Of a stretch of DNA of 45,637 nucleotides, positions 28,577-39,079 are shown one piece after another. Positions within the stretch are counted from its first letter, which is position 1. Each line of letters starts with the position of its first letter. The translations under genes and the position numbers were made by a program. The stretch is from an uncultured Clostridia bacterium. Its GTDB lineage: Bacteria; Bacillota; Clostridia; Christensenellales; UBA1242. Below the pieces are notes generated by a model, which was not told where the DNA came from, did not search any database, and saw nothing but the letters and a program-made list of their open reading frames with translations. Location of the stretch: NCBI GenBank assembly GCA_947629745.1, contig CANREZ010000008.1, positions 1 through 45,637 on the forward strand, written 5' to 3'.

Positions 28577-30661
28577 TTGGAAAATAAGATTTTTGAAACA
28601 AAAATTGGCAGAACCAATGTATCTGTTCAAATTGGCCACTACTGTATGCAATCATCCGGTTCCTGCATAGTGCGTGCAGGGGACACCGTAGTCATGGTCA
28701 ATGCTACTATGTCAAAAGAACCAAGGCCAGGAATGGATTACTTCCCACTAACAGTGGATTTTGAAGAAAAATTGTATTCTGTGGGCAAGATCCCAGGTGG
28801 GTGGAAGAGACGTGAGGGTCGTCCTAGTGACCAAGCAATACTATCTAGCAGATTGATTGATAGACCGCTAAGACCACTATTCCCTAAAGGTTTCTTTAAT
28901 GATGTGGCAGTTACAGCTACACCACTATCGGTCGACTATGATATAGCACCTGAGCCAATTGCTATGTTCGCAGCAAGTTTCGCTCTATCTATATCCGACA
29001 TCCCATTTGCAGGGCCAATCGGGGCTTGCGATGTGGCAATGATTGATGGCAAATATATTATCAACCCAACTGCTGCTGAGCGTGAAGTATCTAGGATGGA
29101 CCTAACAGTTGCTGGCACAAAAGATGCTGTGCTGATGGTGGAAGCTGGAGCAAAGGAAGTCACCGAAGAGGAGATGCTCCAAGCAATTATGTTCGCTCAC
29201 AAAGAGATAAAGAAGCAAGTTGCATTCCAGGAAAAGGTTGTAAAAGAATTAGGCGTCAAAAAGAACGAAAATATAGATTACTATGTAATTCCTGAAAAAC
29301 TTGCAAATGACGTCCACACATACGCTCTACCACTTATGGAAGAAGTGATGAAGAATACCAATCGCCATGTGATGGAAGCAGAGCTAGAGAAATTAACCGC
29401 AAATGTTGTAGAGCATTTTGCAGAAGAGTATCCTGACTGCGAACGTGAGATTGGTGACGTATTATACAAACTAGAAAAAGAAGTCATGCGTGCAAAGATT
29501 ATAGACAAGGGTGTACGTCCAGACGGCAGATCACTCGAGGAAATTCGTCCTATTTGGTGCGAAGCAGGAATTCTGCCACGCGTCCACGGTAGTGCAGTAT
29601 TCACCCGTGGTGAGACCCAAGTGCTTGACTGTGTGACACTTAGCAGTCTATCTGATATGCAAAAATTAGAGGGAATTAGCGAAGAAGAGGAAAAACGCTA
29701 TATGCATCAATACAACTTCCCAGCATATTCTACTGGTGAAGCTCGTGGATCAAAATCTCCAGGGCGTCGTGAAATTGGTCATGGTGCGTTAGCCGAAAGG
29801 TCCCTCGTGCCAGTGTTACCAAGTGAAGAGGAATTCCCATACGCAATCCGCGCTGTGTCCGAAGTGCTATCTTCAAACGGTTCTACATCCATGGCTAGTG
29901 TGTGCGCTAGCTGCTTATCCCTAATGGATGCAGGTGTGCCTATCAAGAAGCCAGTTGCAGGCGTTGCAATGGGACTGATAAAGGATGTAGAGAAGGACAA
30001 AGTCGCCATCCTTACCGATATCCAAGGTCTAGAAGATTTCTTAGGAGATATGGACTTTAAGGTAGCAGGAACCAAAGACGGTATCACTGCAATCCAGATG
30101 GATATCAAGATAAAGGGAATAGATGAGAATATCATCCGTACCGCACTAGATCATGCAAAGAAGGGTAGATTATTCATACTCGACAAGATGACAAGTGTGC
30201 TACCAGCTCCAAGGAAGGAACTATCTAAGTACGCTCCAAAGATCATATGCTTTACCATCAATCCTGATAAGATCAAGGATGTGATTGGTTCAGGCGGCAA
30301 GATGATCAATAAGATTATCGACACAACTGGTGTCAAGATTGATATCGAGGATGACGGCAGGGTAATGATCGCATCACTTGATCCTGCAATGAACGACAAA
30401 GCAAAAGACATGATACTAGATATTGCAGAGGATGTCGAAGTGGGCAAGATGTATAGCGGCAAAGTGACAAGGCTCATGCAATTTGGTGCATTCGTTGAAA
30501 TTGGATTTAACAAAGAAGGAATGATCCATATATCCAAACTTGGCAAGTCTGTGAAGAAAGTAGAAGACGTGCTAAAAGTAGGCGACCTAGTGGAAGTCGA
30601 AGTAATCAAGATTGATGAAAAGGGTCGAATTGATCTAAAATTAGTCGCAAAAGAAGCCTAA
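28577..30661 (+). CDS. pnp: Polyribonucleotide nucleotidyltransferase (TTG start)
   Basis: 'GDTVVMVNATMS', 'REGRPSDQAILSSRLIDRPLRPLFP', KH 'IGSGGKMINKI', S1 'VGKMYSGKVTRLMQFGAFVEI'. Confidence 0.97.
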   Translation: MENKIFETKIGRTNVSVQIGHYCMQSSGSCIVRAGDTVVMVNATMSKEPRPGMDYFPLTVDFEEKLYSVGKIPGGWKRREGRPSDQAILSSRLIDRPLRPLFPKGFFNDVAVTATPLSVDYDIAPEPIAMFAASFALSISDIPFAGPIGACDVAMIDGKYIINPTAAEREVSRMDLTVAGTKDAVLMVEAGAKEVTEEEMLQAIMFAHKEIKKQVAFQEKVVKELGVKKNENIDYYVIPEKLANDVHTYALPLMEEVMKNTNRHVMEAELEKLTANVVEHFAEEYPDCEREIGDVLYKLEKEVMRAKIIDKGVRPDGRSLEEIRPIWCEAGILPRVHGSAVFTRGETQVLDCVTLSSLSDMQKLEGISEEEEKRYMHQYNFPAYSTGEARGSKSPGRREIGHGALAERSLVPVLPSEEEFPYAIRAVSEVLSSNGSTSMASVCASCLSLMDAGVPIKKPVAGVAMGLIKDVEKDKVAILTDIQGLEDFLGDMDFKVAGTKDGITAIQMDIKIKGIDENIIRTALDHAKKGRLFILDKMTSVLPAPRKELSKYAPKIICFTINPDKIKDVIGSGGKMINKIIDTTGVKIDIEDDGRVMIASLDPAMNDKAKDMILDIAEDVEVGKMYSGKVTRLMQFGAFVEIGFNKEGMIHISKLGKSVKKVEDVLKVGDLVEVEVIKIDEKGRIDLKLVAKEA

Positions 30662-30684
30662 ATTTTAATATTATTCAATGTAGA

Positions 30685-30716
30685 AAATACTCCTATATTT
30701 AGGGGTATTTTTTATT
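30685..30716 (+). terminator. Intrinsic terminator after pnp
   Basis: AAATACTCCTA/TAGGGGTATTT (one GU) followed by T tract. Confidence 0.8.
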
Positions 30717-30911
30717 TTGAATAGTACTAGAATATGTAGCAATTATTATAAATATTTTGAGTGATATTATTGCAAACGATAATTATCTTGTATCTTAGTA
30801 TTTAGTTCATTATAGTCTATATAAACATTGCTGTGGCAACTTGCATATGTTCTTTACGCTATGATAGACAAAAGGTATTCTAAATGATGTTTTCTTATCA
30901 TAAATTATCAT

Positions 30912-31604
30912 ATGAGAGAGCGAATATTTACAATCTTCCTATGTGCGATATGCACGATAATTTTTATATTCAGTTTTGGCGCGAATGTGAATAGCACGGC
31001 TGCCAGAGTGACTAATTTAGAGCCAATATATGCGGGCAACACTGAATCAAGCAAAGTGTCCCTTATGATAAACGTCTATTGGGGAACGGAATATATAGAT
31101 GACATGCTAGATGTACTTGATGAATATGGCGTAAAGACAACGTTTTTCGTAGGTGGGATGTGGGTGAAGCAATATCCCGACGTCCTAAAAAATATTTACG
31201 ATCACGGTCATGAAATAGGCAATCATGGCTACTGGCACGACGACCAATCAAATCTTGACTACAATGGCAATATAGAGGAGATCACTCTATGCCATGATAT
31301 AGTAGAGGAAACTATAGGATATAGCATGAATCTTTTTGCCCCTCCAAGTGGTGCATACAATAATAGCACTCTTAGTGCTTGCGAGGACTATGGATATAGG
31401 GTCATAATGTGGACACGGGACACAATTGATTGGCGAGACAAGGATGAAAATCTAACCTATTCTAGGGCAATTCGCGATATAAAGGGTGGAGATCTTGTAT
31501 TGATGCACCCGACGGCGCACACCTTATCTGCCTTGCCAAAAGTATTAAAATATATTGCTGATAACAACCTAGTCTGCACAACAGTTAGTGACACTATAGG
31601 ATAA
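30912..31604 (+). CDS. NodB-fold polysaccharide deacetylase family protein (YlxY-like)
   Basis: 'LDEYGVKTTFFVGGMWV', 'GHEIGNHGYWHDD', 'FAPPSGAYN', 'GDLVLMHPT'; between pnp and M16 peptidase as in Bacillus ylxY. Confidence 0.87.
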   Translation: MRERIFTIFLCAICTIIFIFSFGANVNSTAARVTNLEPIYAGNTESSKVSLMINVYWGTEYIDDMLDVLDEYGVKTTFFVGGMWVKQYPDVLKNIYDHGHEIGNHGYWHDDQSNLDYNGNIEEITLCHDIVEETIGYSMNLFAPPSGAYNNSTLSACEDYGYRVIMWTRDTIDWRDKDENLTYSRAIRDIKGGDLVLMHPTAHTLSALPKVLKYIADNNLVCTTVSDTIG

Positions 31605-31782
31605 AATGGCAAACTAGATAAATTCAATACTGTGACCACTGGAACAAATTAAACAAACAACAAACTCTGCCTCATGATAACTGATATATTTTCGTTAATC
31701 AATTGCAAAACCAAACATCAACTAATTGACCAAATAGAATAAATCAATTTATAATAGTCTATTATCTAACAAAGGATTTTTT

Positions 31783-32991
31783 ATGGTAGAAATAGACAAA
31801 TTATCTTGTGGCAGCACAATTGTTGTAGAGAAGATTAAGAATAAGAGAGTGACTTGTGCGATAGACTTCGGCTGTGGAGCAACGAATGACCCAATACTTG
31901 GCATGTCACATTTCCTAGAACACATGATATTTAGCGGGAACAAGAAGTACACTAAGTCAAAGATTAAAGACATTTTCACTAGATATTGCGTGAAATACAA
32001 TGCACTCACATCCCTAACGTTTACAAGATTCTATATGTCCTGCATCAAGAGGTATTTTGCAAGCACTTTTAGGGTATTTGCATCAATTATTGGTAATGCA
32101 AATTTCTTATCAAAAAACGTCGATATAGAGCGGGGAGTGATAGATGAGGAGATTGATAGGTCAGGGGATGTTTTTGCTGAAGTAGTAGCAACTGACGCTA
32201 GGCGCAATATGTTCCGTGACACACTATACTCGCGTGAGATATGTGGCACACATGAGAGTATCAAGGGAATAACAGCAGAGAACTTAACTGAGTATTACAA
32301 GAAGTATTACACACCACAAAACGCTATAGTTAGTTTCGCTGGGAATATCACCATGGCTGAGGCTAAAGCGTACTGTGAAAAGTATTTGCATTTTACTTCA
32401 ATTGGTGTGCAATATTATGCTCCTAGTGTCACTTGTCCAAATCCTGATTTTACTCGCCATGAGATATCAAAAGGATCTAGCCAAGCCCATCTTTATCTTA
32501 TGCAAAGAGCCTGCAATATTGATGATAAGGACTACTATGCATATGTGGTGTATGACGCTATATTTGGGAGTTTTTCCAATAACTTACTTACCAAAATTTT
32601 GCGAGATAAGCATGGTCTAATGTATGCTGGATATTCATATATGGCAGCTTACAATACGGCACTTATGCAGTCCATATACATTGCCTGCAATCGTGATAAC
32701 GTGGATAAGTGCATCTCCTATATCAAGAAACTTCGCGAGACATTCATGGATAACGTTAGTGAGAAGCTACTGCGTGATGTGAAATTGTCCCTATCTATTG
32801 GCTTTGAACTAGCAGAGGATAATGTGACTGAGGCAGCACTTAGTAACGCTGCGGATATGAGGATATTTAATAGGGTAATTCCTGTAAGCGAAATACTGGA
32901 TAGTATCAACGCTGTAAGCCTTGATGACCTATCTCGTATAGCAAAGTCCATGAGTGATAGGAACGATATAGTAATTTCCGTGTTAAAGTAG
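31783..32991 (+). CDS. M16 family zinc peptidase (MlpA/YmxG-like)
   Basis: 'GMSHFLEHMIFSGNKKYT' (HxxEH), 'ERGVIDEEIDR'. Confidence 0.92.
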   Translation: MVEIDKLSCGSTIVVEKIKNKRVTCAIDFGCGATNDPILGMSHFLEHMIFSGNKKYTKSKIKDIFTRYCVKYNALTSLTFTRFYMSCIKRYFASTFRVFASIIGNANFLSKNVDIERGVIDEEIDRSGDVFAEVVATDARRNMFRDTLYSREICGTHESIKGITAENLTEYYKKYYTPQNAIVSFAGNITMAEAKAYCEKYLHFTSIGVQYYAPSVTCPNPDFTRHEISKGSSQAHLYLMQRACNIDDKDYYAYVVYDAIFGSFSNNLLTKILRDKHGLMYAGYSYMAAYNTALMQSIYIACNRDNVDKCISYIKKLRETFMDNVSEKLLRDVKLSLSIGFELAEDNVTEAALSNAADMRIFNRVIPVSEILDSINAVSLDDLSRIAKSMSDRNDIVISVLK

Positions 32992-33081
32992 ATAATTTGT
33001 GCAATATTTCTTATATATTCGTTTTTAAAATAAAACTAGAATATGCTATAATCATATTACAAAGTAATATGGGGTGTTATC

Positions 33082-35892
33082 GTGCCAATCAATTATTCAA
33101 AACGAAATCAAAAATTTCATCTAAAGACATCTACTCTTGTTGGTAGCATATTGATACTAGCATGCGTTTTGTTGATTTTTAACTGCATTTTCAATATCTT
33201 TACCCCACTAAATAGGCTATTTTTGGGCAGTTTTGGGATACTGTATATTGCTCTTTTGATCGTTGGAATTGTAGAGGGCATACTCTTAATATTAGAGAAA
33301 AAAATTAATGTGTATTATATCAAGGAAGCAATAATTGCAGCCCTTGTTGGATTCGCATTCCTCATGATAATTCATGAGATAACTATACTAAAGCTCGATA
33401 GTTCCACTTATGGCAATTTTATCTCAGCTACATACAGGCATATGTATAGCCTAGGTGGAGCGTTATTTTCTATTATCCTATATCCAATATACGGATTCTG
33501 CGGCATGGTCGGCACATTTGTGATACTTGGCTGTATTCTAGCCGGACTTATTGGTTGGTTTGTCACAAAAATTTATCACGACATAGTATCCAACAAATCG
33601 GAGTCTGTATCAAGGCAAGTGGAATCAATCGCTATGGATAGCACGAGATCGAGTTTTGCTTCAAATGCTACTGAACCTACCAGTAGGACAAGCGATACTA
33701 CATCGGATGATGATATATTCATAAAGGACGAAGATGACGACTTGGAGGAAAAGTCCACTACTTCGTCGCGACAGGAGGCCCTAGAGCGACTAGGTCTCAG
33801 GAAAAAGAATAATGCAAGTACTGACCCTGTGACATCTAGCACCGATGGGATTGAAGCAAATGTTCAGAATTTCTTTGGTGCAGGATATCAGGGGGAGACT
33901 GAAGAAGAGGATATATCAAATGCAAGGCCAAGGAAATTCGTGCATGATGTGACAAATCCTCGTGTATCAAATACTGGCAAGCGAATACTATCCGAAAAGG
34001 ATATGAAGAACCTAGAATTTTTGCGTGCAACGCAAGGCAAATATGCTTCCACTGACACCAGTGACTTTGTGGTGCAGGATAGCAAATCTCCTGACAGCGT
34101 CTACACTAATAGATCGGATATCTATGACGACAGTGTGACTATGGAGAATTATTCATCGCAGAATATCAATTCCAAGCCAAGGCTAGACACTATTGAGTCC
34201 GACACAATATCCCAGAGTTTTGATAACGATGAGGAAATAGATAATTCTCAAAAAGTCACGGCAAATGTATACAATGCCGAGGAAGATGATGATAGTGACA
34301 TCGAGCCATGGCAAGTGACTCCAAAGAAAGGTGAGTACGATTCATCTGCTATAAAGAGTGTGGAGAGAGTAGCCTCTGTGCCAAAGGTCGATGGACCAGA
34401 AAATGCTGGTGAGATGCCGCAAAAGAAGCGCTCGAAATACGTCTACCACACACCACCTATGACCCTTCTAAACAAAGTGGATATTGACCCAAGCGATAGA
34501 CAGGAAAATTTTGAAGAAAGATCTCAGATGCTAGAGCAAACTCTTAGTGCATTCAAAATCGATGCAAAAGTCGTCGCGACTATGCGAGGTCCGGCATTCA
34601 CTAGATACGAACTTGCTATGCCAGAAGGCGTGCCTGTCAAGCGTGTAGCAAATTTCCAAGACGATATATCGATGAGACTTGAAAGTCAAGGCTCAGTGCG
34701 TCTACAAATACCTATTCCTGGCAAAAATAGCTTTGGTGTGGAAGTCCCTAACAAGAAAGTGGACATGGTGCCACTGCGCGACATCCTTGAGAGTTTCGCA
34801 TTTGCTAACTCAAAGTCCCCACTGACCTTTGGTCTAGGAAAGGATATAACCGGTGAGGCGAAGATCTCCCGTGTGGACAAATTAACTCACTTGCTGATCG
34901 CAGGTACTACTGGTTCTGGAAAGAGCGTGTGCCTCAATTCAATTCTAATTAGCATATTATACAAGTCATCACCTGAAGATGTGAGAATGCTCCTCGTTGA
35001 CCCAAAACGTGTGGAATTCACTCCATACAATGGCATCCCACACCTTATTATTCCTAATGTCATTACTGACCTAGACAAAGCCGTCATGGCACTTGGTTGG
35101 GCAGTGAATGAGATGGAACGCAGATACAACAAGATGGCTGAGCTCAGAGTCAGACGTATCGATGAATACAACGAGACCGAGGCAGTTCGTAGCGGAGTGG
35201 TCGAGAAGATGCCATATCTGCTCATCCTCATTGACGAGGTGGGAGATATCATGGCGCAGGACAAGAAGAGTGTGGAGGGGTATTTGCAAAGATTGCTCCA
35301 AAAGAGTCGTGCTTGCGGTATCCATATCATCCTTGCAACGCAACGTCCTAGTGCCGATGTGATAGGAGGTGTCATCAAGACAAACTTGCCATCACGAATT
35401 GCATTCCAAGTATCCAGTGCTATAGAGAGTAGGATTATCATTAACCAAGCAGGAGCAGAGAAATTGCTCGGCCGTGGTGATATGCTGTATCAATCAGCTG
35501 ATTCATCGGAGCTAGTGAGAATCCAAGGTGCATACCTATCTGACCAAGAAATACAAAATGTAGTCGATTATGTCAAGGAACACAATGAGTGCGAATTTGA
35601 TGAAGAGATAGAAAACGAGATGTTCAAGAAGAATAGCTCAGGTGGCAAGAATAGTGACATATCTAGCTACGACCCACTACTAAAGGATGCTATCAAGATA
35701 TTTATTAGATCCGGTAAAGGCTCGATCACTGGCATCCAGCGTGCTTTTGGCATAGGTTGGCCAAGGGCAGCGAAGATCTATGACCAGATGATAAAGGCTG
35801 GATATATCGAGATGGATGAATCCAATAAGTGCCGAGTGGTGATGGATCAGTTGGAATTTGAAGAAACATTTGGAGAAAATTTTGATGACTAA
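33082..35892 (+). CDS. ftsK: FtsK/SpoIIIE family DNA translocase (GTG start)
   Basis: N-terminal TMs, acidic linker, 'LLIAGTTGSGKSVCLNSILISIL', 'LILIDEVGDIM', C-terminal gamma winged helix 'IQRAFGIGWPRAAKIYDQM'. Confidence 0.96.
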   Translation: MPINYSKRNQKFHLKTSTLVGSILILACVLLIFNCIFNIFTPLNRLFLGSFGILYIALLIVGIVEGILLILEKKINVYYIKEAIIAALVGFAFLMIIHEITILKLDSSTYGNFISATYRHMYSLGGALFSIILYPIYGFCGMVGTFVILGCILAGLIGWFVTKIYHDIVSNKSESVSRQVESIAMDSTRSSFASNATEPTSRTSDTTSDDDIFIKDEDDDLEEKSTTSSRQEALERLGLRKKNNASTDPVTSSTDGIEANVQNFFGAGYQGETEEEDISNARPRKFVHDVTNPRVSNTGKRILSEKDMKNLEFLRATQGKYASTDTSDFVVQDSKSPDSVYTNRSDIYDDSVTMENYSSQNINSKPRLDTIESDTISQSFDNDEEIDNSQKVTANVYNAEEDDDSDIEPWQVTPKKGEYDSSAIKSVERVASVPKVDGPENAGEMPQKKRSKYVYHTPPMTLLNKVDIDPSDRQENFEERSQMLEQTLSAFKIDAKVVATMRGPAFTRYELAMPEGVPVKRVANFQDDISMRLESQGSVRLQIPIPGKNSFGVEVPNKKVDMVPLRDILESFAFANSKSPLTFGLGKDITGEAKISRVDKLTHLLIAGTTGSGKSVCLNSILISILYKSSPEDVRMLLVDPKRVEFTPYNGIPHLIIPNVITDLDKAVMALGWAVNEMERRYNKMAELRVRRIDEYNETEAVRSGVVEKMPYLLILIDEVGDIMAQDKKSVEGYLQRLLQKSRACGIHIILATQRPSADVIGGVIKTNLPSRIAFQVSSAIESRIIINQAGAEKLLGRGDMLYQSADSSELVRIQGAYLSDQEIQNVVDYVKEHNECEFDEEIENEMFKKNSSGGKNSDISSYDPLLKDAIKIFIRSGKGSITGIQRAFGIGWPRAAKIYDQMIKAGYIEMDESNKCRVVMDQLEFEETFGENFDD

Positions 35893-37213
35893 GGAAGAAT
35901 TATTAAAACTAAAGATTGGGTTCATTAGCCTTGGCTGTGACAAAAATCGTGTGGACCTAGAGAAGATGATATCACGTATCAGCCAATTTGGTTTCAAGAT
36001 CACAAATGATGCCACCCAGGCAGATATCATCATCATCAATACATGTGCGTTCCTAATTGAGTCTAGGCGTGAGAGTATTGAGACCATACTAGAGTATGCT
36101 AAGCTAAAGGAGAGATCCAACAAGAAAATTATCGTGACAGGGTGTCTGCCACAATACACATTCGAGGACGTGCCTAGTGCATTGCCTGAGGTGGATAGAT
36201 TCGTTGAGTTAAAAGATGATGACCATATCATAGAGATCATTGCAGAACTTTATGGTGTGGAATTAAAAGTGCCAGAATTTAGGCAATTTGACCGCACGAT
36301 GCTCACCACTCCTAGCCACTATGCTTATCTAAAGATTAGTGAGGGGTGCAACAATTTTTGCTCATACTGCACCATTCCTTATATTCGCGGCAGATACCAT
36401 AGTTACTTCGAATCCGAGTTAGTGGATGAGGCAAGGAAGTTAGTGGCAGGTGGTGTGAGAGAACTAATCCTAGTCGCACAAGATGTCACAAAGTATGGTA
36501 CAGACTTTGACGATGGGACAAGCCTTGTCACTCTCATTAGGAAGTTATCAAAGATAAAGGACTTGGTCTGGATCAGACTGTTATATTGCTATCCTGAGGA
36601 GATAACTGATGAACTAATTGAGGAGATGGCAACAAATGAAAAGGTGTGCAAATACATAGACATCCCACTCCAACACATCAATGACAAGATCTTGCGCCTC
36701 AGCAATAGGAAGAATACTAAGGCAAGGACGCTAGCCTTGGTCGACAAATTGCGTAGAAAGATGCCCGATATAGCACTGCGCACTACATATATTCTAGGAC
36801 TTCCTAGTGAGACAAAGAGAGAATTTAGAGAGCTATGCGACTTCGTGAGAAGTTCGAAATTTAGCCAAGTTGGATTCTTCACATACTCTAGGGAAGTGGG
36901 CACAATTGCGGCAACTCTAAAGCATCAAGTGCCTGAGTGGAAGAAACGCCATAGGCTAAAGGTCGTATCCCGAGTGCAACAGGAAGTATTGACCGAATTG
37001 AATAATGAAAAAGTAGGCCAGACCTATAGAGTAGTCGTGGATAGCATAAGTGATGGCGTTGCAACGTGCAGGAGTCAGTATGAATGTCCGGATGTGGATA
37101 GCGTGATATATTGTAGTGACCAGCGCCTTGAGGTAGGGAAATTCTACGATGTGAAGATCACAGAGACATTTGGTGATTATGATCTAAAAGGAGAACTAAA
37201 TGAAAATAAATAA
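35885..37213 (+). CDS. rimO: Ribosomal protein S12 methylthiotransferase RimO
   Basis: 'GFISLGCDKNRVD', 'INTCAFLIESRRESIETI', 'SEGCNNFCSYCTIPYIRG'; start ATG 35885 preferred over TTG 35858. Confidence 0.95.
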   Translation: MTKEELLKLKIGFISLGCDKNRVDLEKMISRISQFGFKITNDATQADIIIINTCAFLIESRRESIETILEYAKLKERSNKKIIVTGCLPQYTFEDVPSALPEVDRFVELKDDDHIIEIIAELYGVELKVPEFRQFDRTMLTTPSHYAYLKISEGCNNFCSYCTIPYIRGRYHSYFESELVDEARKLVAGGVRELILVAQDVTKYGTDFDDGTSLVTLIRKLSKIKDLVWIRLLYCYPEEITDELIEEMATNEKVCKYIDIPLQHINDKILRLSNRKNTKARTLALVDKLRRKMPDIALRTTYILGLPSETKREFRELCDFVRSSKFSQVGFFTYSREVGTIAATLKHQVPEWKKRHRLKVVSRVQQEVLTELNNEKVGQTYRVVVDSISDGVATCRSQYECPDVDSVIYCSDQRLEVGKFYDVKITETFGDYDLKGELNENK

Positions 37214-37799
37214 TCCTAACAAATTATCTATCATCCGAGTATTGCTTGTGCCAGTATTTATGTTATTTTACTTGCAAGAGTGGTTCTCGCCTGTGATAGG
37301 TATCCCTATTGCTGTTGGAATATACTTATTCGCTGAGATAACCGATTTCCTTGATGGATATTTAGCTAGAAAGCACAATGAAGTGACAACACTTGGGGTA
37401 TTCCTAGATACTATTGCCGACAAGATTCTCTGCACTATCGGCATCATTTGCATAGTGATGGATGGCACACTGATTGCGCCATACGGGATAATATTCCTAT
37501 CCATCATCATCAGTCGCGACTTGATAGTAAGTGCAGTCCGCACAATTGGTGCTACAAAAGGCGTGATAATAGCAGCGAAGATGTCAGGCAAGATCAAGGC
37601 AAATGTGACATATATCACAATAATTGCTGGCTTTGTGGTGAAGTATCTTGGATTATTTACTTTGCCGCGTGCTGTGACACTGACATTTGAAATCATATTC
37701 TACATAGGCGTGATACTGACGACGCTATCTACTATCTATAGCGGAGCAGAGTATGTGGTTAGGAATAGAAAATTATTTACTGAGGAGAAGAAGGATTAA
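37200..37799 (+). CDS. pgsA: CDP-diacylglycerol-glycerol-3-phosphate 3-phosphatidyltransferase
   Basis: 'NKLSIIRVLLVPVFM', 'TDFLDGYLARKHNEVTTLGVFLDTIADKI'. Confidence 0.95.
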   Translation: MKINNPNKLSIIRVLLVPVFMLFYLQEWFSPVIGIPIAVGIYLFAEITDFLDGYLARKHNEVTTLGVFLDTIADKILCTIGIICIVMDGTLIAPYGIIFLSIIISRDLIVSAVRTIGATKGVIIAAKMSGKIKANVTYITIIAGFVVKYLGLFTLPRAVTLTFEIIFYIGVILTTLSTIYSGAEYVVRNRKLFTEEKKD

Positions 37800-37801
37800 G
37801 T

Positions 37802-39037
37802 ATGAGAGCAACTTGTATAGTGCCTAGCAGTGATGTGCTACTGGGCAAGAAAAGTGACAATACTGTGCAATATCTAGCAAAAAGACTGCTTGAAGGAGGA
37901 GTCACTTTTTCACAAGTGCTGACTATACAAAATAATCCAAAGGATATACTTGACGCAATCGCTGCAGCAACATCGCCTCTAGTGGTGGTGTTAGGTGAGA
38001 AATCTAGTGTAAAAAATGTAAATATCAAGAAAGCTATAGCAAATTTCTTTGAATGCCAATTAGTAGAAAACAATGTGGCAATTTCTGCTGTGCAAAATTA
38101 TTATAAGCAACAAGGTGAGCCAATACTTCTTGAGCATGAGAATGAATACTTCTTACCTGAAGGCAGCAGAGTAGTACTAAATGCCAATGGCCCAATGCAG
38201 GGATTTTTCATCAAAAATAGTGAAAAAGCTGTACTATTCTTGCCAAATGACCTATTAATGTGTGAGAAGATGTACGACTATTCGGTGCTGCCGATGTTAC
38301 TAGAGAATTTTGACCTAGATTATCTATCCATCAATATCAAGACTTTTGGCATAGTGGAAAAGGATATCCTATCCATCCTAAAAGATTTGCTCTCAAATAA
38401 GTACAAAATAATGATAACTACTTATCCGCAAGACCTAGAAGTGGGCATTGTGGTCCGATACAATAAGTCGATAGAAAAGTCAATTGTTGATAGTTTCATC
38501 CAAAAAATTTATGAGAGGCTAAACAAATTCATTTACTCATCTGAGGATAGCTCGATATTCAAGAGTGTGATGGACCTACTCAAATTGACTTCCAAGAAAA
38601 TTGCCGTAGCCGAGTGCATCACAGGAGGAAAAGTAGTATCGGGATTGCTCGAATCTGACCCTGATGCTAATCATTACATAGTAGAAGGTGTGATAGCGAA
38701 TACCGACAAGGCAAAGATCAATAGATGTGGTCTAAATAGTGGGATTGTGAAAAATTTTGCATGTAACTCGCCTGAGATGGCTTATGAGATAGGCGCATCG
38801 ATGCTGCAGGCAAGCACCGCAGACATTGTGCTAGTGACAGCAGGTGATATAGATTTCTCTCCTAGGAACAAGTCATATTCTATTGCCGTGGGTGATAGGG
38901 AAGGCATACATGTCTACAAAAACAACTTCATCGGCACACACGAACAGATTATGACCAATGTGGCAAAGACCGCAGCGTTTTATTTAATCAAGAAACTTAA
39001 AGAAAATGATTTGCGTTTTTTGCAAAGTGATGTATAA
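37802..39037 (+). CDS. CinA-like protein with degenerate motifs in both domains
   Basis: Position between pgsA and recA; 'YFLPEGSRVVLNANGPMQGFFI', 'KIAVAECITGGKVVSGLLE...GVIANTDKAKINRCGL'. Confidence 0.75.
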   Translation: MRATCIVPSSDVLLGKKSDNTVQYLAKRLLEGGVTFSQVLTIQNNPKDILDAIAAATSPLVVVLGEKSSVKNVNIKKAIANFFECQLVENNVAISAVQNYYKQQGEPILLEHENEYFLPEGSRVVLNANGPMQGFFIKNSEKAVLFLPNDLLMCEKMYDYSVLPMLLENFDLDYLSINIKTFGIVEKDILSILKDLLSNKYKIMITTYPQDLEVGIVVRYNKSIEKSIVDSFIQKIYERLNKFIYSSEDSSIFKSVMDLLKLTSKKIAVAECITGGKVVSGLLESDPDANHYIVEGVIANTDKAKINRCGLNSGIVKNFACNSPEMAYEIGASMLQASTADIVLVTAGDIDFSPRNKSYSIAVGDREGIHVYKNNFIGTHEQIMTNVAKTAAFYLIKKLKENDLRFLQSDV

Positions 39038-39079
39038 TATAGTTATAAAACAAATGTTTGATAAAAGGATAGATGAATT

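Noticed and set aside
30775-30795. GATAATTATC as a Fur/PerR box before the deacetylase gene
   Set aside because: Only a 10-bp AT-rich palindrome, without the full 19-bp or 15-bp consensus.
34887-36240. Long antisense ORFs (34887-35441, 35680-36240 and similar)
   Set aside because: Shadow ORFs opposite well-supported ftsK/rimO coding sequence; no SD or recognisable motifs. The same applies to most other minus-strand ORFs in the track.
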